64,000 bases of DNA from Symbiodinium natans. Its lineage: Eukaryota; Sar; Dinophyceae; Suessiales; Symbiodiniaceae. The notes beneath the pieces were generated by a model. That model saw only the letters and a program-made list of their open reading frames with translations. It was not told where the DNA came from and searched no databases. The position numbers and the translations under genes were made by a program. Below are positions 55,590 through 64,000 of the stretch, one piece after another. Numbering within the stretch: the first letter of the stretch is position 1; every line of letters begins with the position of its first letter. Location: positions 269,001 through 333,000 of the forward strand of contig CAJNDS010002479.1 of NCBI GenBank assembly GCA_905221605.1. Reading direction: 5' to 3'.

Positions 55590-55885
55590 GCTCAACGAGT
55601 GATGTCACTTCCGACATGGGAGTGCTGGGAATGGCCCCATGGTTCGAAATGGCAGGCTTGGCTTCCCTATGCTAGTGGCACAAAAGCGAAGGAGATGCTG
55701 GTGGCACGAGAAATTACGTCGTTGGCCTGAGAGCTGTGCTCACAGCCACCTGCTAGCTGTGAAGTCCGTGAAAGCGTCTGCGCCCGGATTCTGCTGGTAC
55801 CTGCGTCGCCAGCGGTGGCTTTGAAACATATATTGGTTCGGGGTAGCTTGCTTGCCTTGAAGAGATGCGCCGTGACCCACATTAG

Positions 55886-56077
55886 GTCCCTCAAGGCGTG
55901 GGCCTTTTGAGCGTCTTAAGGGAAAGAGTTCGCCTTCGCTCAGCACAAGTTCGCAAGACCGCGCCTCTCAGCCTCTGTGCTCCATTCCTTGAAGAGCTTG
56001 AGATAGCATCAATTTGGGCTTTTGGTGGTTTGGGGTGTTCACCCCAAGCCACAAAAGCTCTTGAGAATGATGAGTAG
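55886..56077 (+). other. H-family open frame (63 codons, no ATG near the start)
   Basis: Open from the TAG at 55883 to the TAG at 56075. Carries LLSVLRERVRLRSAQVRKTA, CAPFLEELEIASIWAFGG and QATKALENDE. Against 33249-33461 (last about 50 codons) I count three synonymous and four nonsynonymous codon differences. Confidence 0.28.
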
Positions 56078-56340
56078 ACCTTCAACAACTTGTCGGAGCT
56101 GAAGAGCACACAGGAGCCAATTCGGAACCCGAAACCCCACCCTCAGGCAGGCTTGACGTCCTTAAGTTCTAACTGAAATCGACACCCTGAGCTGGAAACC
56201 TGCGCAAACGCCGATGCTCACTAGCTTTCGCATCCCTCTTTTCCAATTCTGTTTGACGTTGTTGGAAACGAGAGGTTGTGAGAAATTAGGAAGCAGTATG
56301 CTCAAGAGCATGTCAGAAGGCCTGAGAGTAGATAGGACCT

Positions 56341-59060
56341 GTTGGCTAGCCGCCACCGCGCAGTCGGCGAATAGTTGCTGCATCCATCAACAGGAGTGGT
56401 CAGTCGGGGTTCTCACTGCGTGCTTCTGTATGGAGCATGTTGATTCGGCTTGACATGTCTTCAGGGAGTGTGTGATCGGAAAAAAAAGGCTGCCCTCACA
56501 CTCATGCTCTCATGCATGGGCTAGCATCTTGCAGCTATGTGACACCCGAATTGGACAGGAGTTTCCAGAATCTCGGGGAAATCCACAAGCACCTGGGGAA
56601 CAAGCTGGTAGGTGCAAGGGAGATGTCAAGCGTTAGCTTGCTTAATGTGGAACGAACAACGAAGGGCACACGGCAACATGCTGCGAGAGCTTGCGAGCCC
56701 GTCGCATCTCTGATGAACAGTGCGAATGAGTGTGCACACATTACGCACCGTGCACGTTTCCGCGCATGCTGCCCCCAGCTGCCCGTATGCTTCGGAGACC
56801 AGCAAAAGTCCTTAATCCCATCATTCTGGGCCTGCAGGGACGGCGCACTTGCCCCAAGGGCTCGCCCCCGTTCCAGATGAAACTGGTGAGCGCCTACATC
56901 GAGCAATGTAGCCAATCAAGAGAAACAGAAATTGCAGAGATAGCTGGTTCCGGCTCCCGCCTCTTTCAACACCACGCATGTGTATCCCGTCAAGCGCCGG
57001 TTCCATATGAAACTGGTGAGCGTCCACATCGCGCAATGCACCCAGTCAAAAGGCTCCGGCTTGTGTGGGTTTTAGCAAAACACATTGGCATGCCGTCTAC
57101 TCGCACATGGCCTGCTTTATGCACCATTCACGTCCCTGAGCATGATGCGGTGCCTTGCAGGTCTGCATGGAGGGCCGCGCTCGCCCCAATGTCGTGCGTT
57201 CATCCCAGACCAGAATGGTGAGCCTCATCGAGCAACGAAGCCAGCGAAAAACGACACAACTTGAAGAGATCACTGGCTCTGGCTCCTGCCTTTGGCAAAT
57301 CCCTGCACCGACGTAAAGAACATGCCCCGCCCAGCTGCCCGGATGCTTCGGAGACCAGCAAGAGTGCTGAATCGCGTCATTCTGGGCCTGCAGGCAGGGC
57401 ACGCTTGCCCCAAGGGCAAGCGCCCGTTCCAGGTGAACTGGTGAGCGACCAACGGAGCCAGTCAAAAGAAACAGAAATTGCGGAGGTCACCGGCTCCGGC
57501 CACATTTTTCAACAAAAGCACATTCGCATCCCGTCGACTCGCAGATGGCCCGGTGGAATGCGGGCGTGGGTGCCTTGTGCACCATTGACATCCCTTAGCA
57601 TGTCGCCTTGCGGGTCTGCAAGGAGGGCCGCACTCGTGCCAATATTGCGCGTGCGTCCTAGACCAGATTGGTGAGCCACATGGAGCAACGAAACCAGCCA
57701 GGGGTACGTGTGAGGCGCGGACTTGCGAACAAAACACTTGATGTGATCGGCTTGACAAAAGTTGGACAGAGCTCCCACTTCTCTGAATTCCAGAGAGATC
57801 TGCACGTTGACTCCGGGATGGCCCTAGCGCCCTGTGGCTCTACACAGTGCACACGGTGAGGCTGATCTTGCGGTGCACATGCTGTGCGAGCTTCACGGGA
57901 AAGAGCTCGCTGAGTAGCCTAGACTTGCAGCTTGGAAAACGTTGAGGCTGCAACGGCGAATTCCCCACACCCCAAACCCCAAACCCCAAGCCCTGACGGC
58001 CCTGGCCCTTAGCCCGAAGCCGCGCTTTTCATGGCAAGAAGCAGCTTTGACATCCCAAGCGGCAGACATGCAGCAAGTGGAAGTCAAGCAAACTGTCTAC
58101 TGAGTGCGCCCTGTGGCTCTACACAGTGCACACGGTGTGGCTGATCTTGCGGTGCACATGCTGTGCGAGCTTCACGGCAAAGAGCTCGCTGAGTAGCCTA
58201 GACTTGCAGCTTGGAAAACGTTGAGGCTGCAACGGCGAACTCCGCACACCCCAAACCCCAAACCCCAAGCCCTGACGGCCCTGGCCCTTAGGTCGAAGCC
58301 GCGCTTTTCATGGCAAGAAGCAGCTTTGACATCCCAAGCGGCAGACATGCAGCAAGTGGAAGTCAAGCAAGCTGTCTACTGAGTGCGGAGTGGGTGGCTC
58401 TGCAGCACATGGGTTTAGGGTCCCGGGAGTGTTTGGGGTTGTGCGGCCACAGGTGACATGGCCATCGTGGGACTTTGTTCGGGTGCCTGCAAGGGTGTTC
58501 GACTCTAACCCAGGAACCAGGCGCCACAGCATGTCCAAACCCGAAGCTTTAAGCCCCAGGCCCGAAATCCGAAACCTTAAGCCTTAACTTCTCACTAGGG
58601 AATTGGCTTGAGGAGCCTCTACTGCGCAATATAGGAGGCTCGGCTTTGGGGCCGTTCCTCGGACCGAGAGTGGGCCCTCATTCCCTTAATTTCTTAGGGT
58701 TTAGGGTTTAGGGCTACTAGGACCCAGAGTGTAGGCCCTTATTCTCGTGGTTGAGGGTTCAGGTTCCCTTCTTATAAACAACCAAAAAGGGTACCCTGGG
58801 TCTAGCATCTCATTGGATGTTTGCCTGTCAGCTTCTCGCGATCTCGTTCTGGCTTCACCCAGCGTCCAATGGTTATGTCGCCTGGAGTCTTTGGCGGGAG
58901 ACCTGGAACAAGTTGCGGCCAGGCGCTCCGCACTTTCTTTACTTTTGCTTGAGGCATTTTCTACGATTCTATGTTGGCCCAATGCCAACCCGTCGGACCA
59001 GGTACCCACACTCTGCATGCTCCATGTGCAGTGATAGTTCGGGGAGCCACAAGCATCAGA
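56341..59060 (+). repeat. K block, unit 3 copy a
   Basis: Matches 59280 onward at 2,873-2,882 bp. It contains an internal 279-bp tandem duplication (57821-58099 and 58100-58378, CCCTGTGGCTCTACACAGTG at 57830 and 58109). Confidence 0.88.
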
Positions 59061-61140
59061 ATGTTGGCACGCAATGGTTGTTGCATCCATCAACGGGAGC
59101 GGTCAGGCGAAATTGTTCACTGCGTGCTTCTGTAGGGAGCACGTTGATTCGGCCTGACATGTCTTCAAGGAGTGTGTGATCAGAAAAAAGGGCTGCCCTC
59201 ACACTCATGCTCTCATGCATGGGCTAGCATCTAGCAGCTATGTGTTGGCACGCAATGGTTGTTGCATCCATCAACGCGAGCGGTCAGTCGAGATTTTTCA
59301 CTGCGTGCTTCTGTAGGGAGCACGTTGATTCGGCTTGACATGTCTTCAAGGAGTGTGTGATCGGAAAAAAGGGCTGCCCTCACTCATGCTCTCATGCATG
59401 GGCTAGCATCTAAAAGCTATGTGACACCTGAATTGGACAGGAGTTTCCAGGATCTCGGGGAAATCCACAAGCATCTGGGGAACAAGCTGGTAGGTGCAAG
59501 GGAGATGTCAAGCGTTAGCTTGCTTAATGTGGAACTAACAACGAAGGGCACACGGCAACATGCTGCGAGAGCTTGCGAGCCCGTCGCATCTCTGACGAAT
59601 AGTGCGAATGAGTGTGCACACATTACGCACCGTGCACGTTTCCGAGCATGCTGCCCCCAGCTGCCCGGATGCTTCGGAGACCAGCAAGAGTCCTTAATCC
59701 CATCATTCCGGGCCTGCAGGGACGGCGCACTTGCCCCAAGGGCTCGCCCCCGTTCCAGATGAAACTGGTGAGCGCCTATATCGAGCAATGTAGCCAACCA
59801 AAAGAAACAGAAATTGCGGCTGGTTCCGGCTCCCACCTCTTTCAACACCACGCATGTGTATCCCGTCAAGCGCCGGTTCCGCATGAAACTGGTGAGCGTC
59901 CACATCCAGCCAAAAGGCTCCGCATGCTCCGCCCCCCGTGGTTTTTAGCAAAACACATTGGCACGCCGTCTACTCGCAGATGGCCTGCTTTGTGCACCAT
60001 TCACGTCCCTGAGCATGATGCAGTGCCTTGCAGGTCTGCATGGAGGGCCGCGCTCGCCCCAATGTCGTGCGTTCATCCCAGACCAGAATGGTGAGCCTCA
60101 TCGAGCAACGAAGCCAGCGAAAAACGACACAACTTGAAGAGATCACTGGCTCTGGCTCCTGCCTTTGGCAAATCCCTGCACCGACGTAAAGAACATGCCC
60201 CGCCCAGCTGCCCGGATGCTTCGGAGACCAGCAAGAGTGCTGAATCGCGTCATTCTGGGCCTGCAGGCAGGGCACGCTTGCCCCAAGGGCAAGCGCCCGT
60301 TCCAGGTGAACTGGTGAGCGACCAACGGAGCCAGTCAAAAGAAACAGAAATTGCGGAGGTCACCGGCTCCGGCCACATTTTTCAACAAAAGCACATTCGC
60401 ATCCCGTCGACTCGCAGATGGCCCGGTGGAATGCGGGCGTGGGTGCCTTGTGCACCATTGACATCCCTTAGCATGTCGCCTTGCGGGTCTGCAAGGAGGG
60501 CCGCACTCGTGCCAATATTGCGCGTGCGTCCTAGACCAGATTGGTGAGCCACATGGAGCAACGAAACCAGCCAGGGGTACGTGCGATGCGCGGACTTGCG
60601 AACAAAACACTTGATGTGATCGGCTTGACACAAGTTGGACAGAGCTCCCACTTCTCTGAATTCCAGAGAGATCTGCACGTTGACTCCGGGATGGCCCTTG
60701 CGCCCTGTGGCTCTACACAGTGCACACGGTGAGGCTGATCTTGCGGTGCACATGCTGTGCGAGCTTCACGGAAAAGAGCTCGCTGAGTAGCCTAGACTTG
60801 CAGCTTGGAAAACGTTGAGGCTGCAACGGCGAGCTCCCCACACCCCAAACCCCAAACCCCAAGCCCTGACGGCCCTGGCCCTTAGCCCTATATGGCTTCA
60901 CCCAGCTTCCAATGGTTATGTCGCCTGGAGTCTTTGGCGGGAGACCTGGAACAAGTTACGGCCAGGCTCTCCGCACTTTCTTTAATTTTGCTTGAGGCAA
61001 TTTCTATGATTCTATGTTGGACGCTGGCTGGCTTTGGCCGCCCAATGCCGAACCGTCAGAAAGCCTTCCAGGCACGCACACTCTGCATGCTCCACGTGCA
61101 GCGATAGCTCGAGGAGCCACAAGCATCAGAATGTTGGAGC
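59061..61140 (+). repeat. K block, unit 3 copy b
   Basis: Begins with a 181-bp tandem duplication (TTGGCACGCAATGGTTGTTG at 59063 and 59244). It lacks the N/O parts between about 60890 and the P part, joining CCCTTAGCCCTATA to GGCTTCACCCAGC. Confidence 0.87.
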
Positions 61141-61800
61141 GTAATGGTTGCTGCATCCATCAACGGGAGTCCGTCGGGGTTCTCACTTCTCAGTGCGTGC
61201 TTCTGTAGGGAGCACGTTGATGCGGCTTGAAGCGGCCGCCCTGGCTGCTAGATGCTAGCCCAAGCATGAGAGCATGAGTGACACCTGAATAAACGAGAGG
61301 TAGTGAGACATAAGCAGACCGTATGCTCAAGAGCGTTTCAGAAGGCCTGAGAGTAGATAGGACCTGTTGGCTAGCCGCCACCGCGCAGTCGGCGAATGGT
61401 TGCTGCATCCATCACCGGGAGTGGTCAGTCGGGGTTCTCACTGAGTGCTTCTGTAGGGAGCACGTTGTTACGGCTTGACATGTCTTCAATCGGTTCAAGG
61501 ATCCTTGATCGGAAAAAAGCGGCCGCCCTGGCACTTATGCTCTCATGCTTGGTCCATCTAGCAGCTATGTGACACCTACATTAGCCAGGAAGAAGCTGGT
61601 AGGTGCAGGGGAGATGTCAAGCGTTAGCTTGCTTAGTGTGGAACTAGCAACGAATGGCAGACGGCAGCATGCTGCGAGAGCTTGCGAGTCCGTCGCATCT
61701 CTCACGAAGAGTGCGAATGAGTGTGTACATAGTATGCACTGTCGCCGCCGATGAGCACTGAGCATGCCGCCCCCAGCTGCCCGGATGCTTCGGAGATTAG
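61141..61800 (+). repeat. Partial K block(s), unit 3 copy c
   Basis: Two short I/J pieces (61141-61280 and 61290-61800), the second leading into Q after GGATGCTTCGGAGATTAGC as in unit 2. Confidence 0.83.
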
Positions 61801-62310
61801 CAAGGAAAGTGTTCTCTCCTCTGCATCCCTGAGAGTCGGAACCAGCAGGCCGCAGCTGCGTCTGCATGCCCTTCTTTATGTCTTCCGCTGCCAGAAAACA
61901 GCAGGCCACAGGCGAGAGTGTGCTCTCAACCTGGGTTCCTGTCATCAGCCGCACCTTCGGCTGTTTTGACGAGTTGCAGCAGAGACAAGGGCATACGTCA
62001 CAGGGATGTCCAATTTTCCAATCTTTCTTAGCCCCAGCACTCAAGATGTTCGCATCGCCCCCTGCCGCCTCCCGCTGATCACGTGCACGTGCCCTCGGGG
62101 CCCTAAAGCCTTATAAGACTATACTCGTAAGTCCTAGGACCTACGGCCTCCAGGGCCCCAATCCTAAAGCTTGGTCCTGGAGACCAGAATCAGCGTGGCT
62201 TGTCTGCTTGGCAGGTGGCAAAAAAGAGACCAGAATCCGTAAGCTGCAAGCCCTGCGGTTTGCCACTACGCATTTGAACTTTCAACCCTAAACCCGAGAG
62301 TAGGCTTTCT
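61801..62310 (+). repeat. Q module, copy 3
   Basis: Same as 41991-42480 with small differences (TTCTCTCCTCTGCATCC against TCCTCTCCTCAGCAGCC). Confidence 0.86.
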
Positions 62311-63110
62311 GCTGAGTCTAGTGACGAGTGGCACCAACGAGACGGTTTTCCAGTCTGACACGAACTTGAAACCCAGACCGTGGTGAGACCGCTGTCTGAC
62401 TTCTTGTCTCTGACCTTCGCAAGGCGCCATTATCCGAAGTGGCGCTAAGAGCCGCTAAGGGCAGCTGAGACATGCTCAGGTTGATATAACTCGCAGTGCC
62501 AAAGCACAAGCACCGCTGGCTTGAAAGTCTCGAGTCCTGCTAAAAAAACCCGAAAGCATCCTCGTCATTCATACACAGCTCCAGGCCACGACACGGCTTG
62601 ACATCCTCTTAGCAGTCGCCCCCGGGCGTGACAAAGAGCTCGTCATACATCAAGCCGGATGGGGAGTTCCTCGATGCTCTGCAGAGGCCCAGAAGCACTT
62701 GAGAGCCTCAGCAAGTCCCCCTCGCACGGCCATCGTGGGAAGCTCGTTTCTCGCGATGAAGTCAACCGGATCCCACTCTGGGCTAGCCAGATGAGGATCC
62801 GTGGGCTCGAAATCGAACAGGAAGCATGTCGATGCATTCGCCTGTTTCCAGATGTAAGCGGCGCGCGAAAAAGGTTCGCTTGGCGTGTACAGAACTTGTA
62901 GGCTTTAGGCTTCGGGTTGGCAGTTGGGATCGGAAGATCTGATCTGTGAACTTCTTTCACGTATGTCAGCATTGTTAAATGATGCGGGAAACCTCGCCGG
63001 AATGAGTTACGTAAATTAGGGTATAGTCTTGCGCCGTCAATCTCGCAGAGTCTGCCTTCAAGAGGTGGCAGGAGTGAGTAGATTCTTGAAGCTCTTTAAG
63101 CAGCTGATTT
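62311..63110 (+). repeat. S module, copy 3
   Basis: Contains the S-family minus frame 62650-62904 (WKQANASTCFLFDFEPTD) and a second overlapping minus frame 62643-62972 in another phase, so the phase is ambiguous. Confidence 0.86.
62650..62904 (-). other. S-family minus frame (84 codons)
   Basis: Homologous to 42748-43035. Ends earlier, after ASAEHRGTPHPA. No ATG near the open start. Confidence 0.25.
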
Positions 63111-63911
63111 TAGTAACAGTCCTAGACCCTAACCACTAAATTTGGGGTGTTGGGGTGTAGGGTTGAAACAGGGTGCAACAAGGATGCGCTTGAGAGAGAC
63201 CTCCTTCAAAAAGGGTGCAACAAGGGTGCTAGGGTTTAGGGTGAAATTGGGCCCATAATTTTGGGGGTTCTTATATTCGAAATATAAAAGGGCCACAAGG
63301 GAATACTATTAGTACTTGTTCCGACCCCTTTTACCCTAAGCCCTAAACCCTAAACCCTAAACCTGAAACCCCTTTTTTTTGGGGGCTTATGAGCGATTGG
63401 GGCGCCTTCTTGGAGCCATGCTTGCTGTGGCGCTGCATTCGAACAGCGAGGCGCGCTGGCTGCTTGCGGTGTTGACTAGATTTTTTGGGGTTTAGGGTTC
63501 AGGGTCTAGGGCCACAGTCCTGGCATGAAGCAGATTCCAGGTTCCAGTTCCGGTCATGGCTTCAGTTGCAGGTCGCACCCGGGTGTGAGACTGAGACCCG
63601 AAAGCCAACTGCTGGCTTCCTGCTCTTTGCTTAAGAACCCCCCTCCCCCGGAAAGTATGTAAAAGATAATCACCCCATTATTACCCTTATAAGGAAGAAT
63701 GTTTTTTGGGGTGTTCTTCAGCAAACATTCAAACAGAATCATCTCTGTATTACCCGAAAAAGGAAGAATGGGGGTGTTCTTAAGCAACCAGTAGCTTCTT
63801 GGTAGGGAACGCCGGCCAACAACTGGCTTCTTGTGGTAGGGAACTTTAATTTAAGTGACAGACAGGCGATTAGCCCTAAACCCTAAACCCTTAAAAAATG
63901 CCAGGGACGTT
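63111..63911 (+). repeat. Tail module T, copy 3
   Basis: Includes the CCCTAAA variants 63333-63370, GTGGCGCTGCATTCGAACAG at 63428, CATGAAGCAGATTCC near 63524, and the boundary motif ATGCCAGGGACGTTCAAGGG at 63898. No gene recognised. Confidence 0.84.
63626..63787. mobile_element. Fold-back element with duplicated right arm
   Basis: Left arm TTTGCTTAAGAACCCCCC (63626-63643). Right-arm versions GGGGTGTTCTTCAGCAAAC (about 63706-63725) and GGGGGTGTTCTTAAGCAA (63770-63787), each preceded by AGGAAGAATG. Same family as 22801-22851 but with an AT-rich interior. Confidence 0.6.
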
Positions 63912-64000
63912 CAAGGGTTCAGGGTTTCGAGGCTGACTGCAAGAGACCTGGATGCAAAAGGGTTTCGAGGTGTAGTTTTTTTGTTAGGGATGTATCGATT
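63912..64000 (+). repeat. Start of macro-repeat unit 4 (cut by window end)
   Basis: TTCAAGGGTTCAGGGTTT (from 63910) and TTGTTAGGGATGTATCGAT (63981-63999) match the head of unit 2 (24467-24515), with an extra of about 40 bases between. The window ends inside the TCGATCC landmark. Confidence 0.82.

Larger units (their letters stand above)
54758..56340 (+). repeat. Second F copy and G/H module, unit 3
   Basis: F landmarks recur at 54768 after those at 53838 (offset about 930). G and H follow as in unit 2. Confidence 0.87.
44633..63911 (+). repeat. Macro-repeat unit 3 (about 19.3 kb)
   Basis: Order is head, 261-bp satellite, M3 twice, D/E, F (twice), G/H, K block (two large copies plus partial), Q, S, T. 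Confidence 0.9.

Noticed and set aside
1-64000. rDNA repeat, 5S/SL gene array or tRNA cluster as the basis of the macro-unit
   Set aside because: I found no rRNA core motifs, no spliced-leader-like conserved sequence and no convincing cloverleaf in the shared modules by eye. A covariance-model search would be decisive.

Overview
The window is eukaryotic nuclear DNA dominated by repeats. There is no operon, Shine-Dalgarno pattern or long open frame: the longest open frames are about 260 codons, and they overlap equally long frames on other strands or phases. Arrays of CCCTAAA/TTTAGGG occur throughout. That telomere type is used by plants, green algae, cryptophytes, chlorarachniophytes, chromerids, oomycetes and dinoflagellates. 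A repeat-rich algal or dinoflagellate genome is my best guess, but the sequence alone does not settle the lineage. I recognise no rRNA, tRNA, spliced-leader gene, CRISPR array or known transposase/reverse-transcriptase domain.

The main structure is a tandem array of a very large unit. Three near-complete copies in the same orientation run about 965-24469 (23.5 kb), 24470-44632 (20.2 kb) and 44633-63911 (19.3 kb), and a fourth begins at 63912 and is cut by the window end. The shared module order is: head (A/B); satellite array with a Cys-rich frame (C); M3 block; D/E block; G/H block; K block (tandemly duplicated in units 2 and 3); Q; S; and a tail (T) rich in telomere-like repeats and inverted repeats. 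Bases 1-964 look like the tail of the preceding unit.

The copies differ by private insertions (7288-7975, 13961-16134, 19701-20560, 26591-26990, 36127-36491, 44765-45155, 50701-52455), a 1-kb inversion in unit 2 (about 29916-30915), nested tandem duplications, and a separately reorganised satellite in each unit: about 928-bp trimers in unit 1, 596-bp dimers in unit 2, and a 261-bp monomer carrying a shared deletion in unit 3.

Because homologous positions can be compared between units, several interstitial telomeric tracts can be seen as insertions with an intact empty site elsewhere in the window. A 182-bp element likewise sits at two places in unit 2, one with a perfect 10-bp target duplication and an empty homologous site. 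Several short frames recur in three or four copies (70-aa, about 100-aa and 95-aa families). They look like exon relics, and by-eye comparison gives at most weak evidence of coding constraint, so they are reported with low confidence. No pathway or gene cooperation can be inferred.
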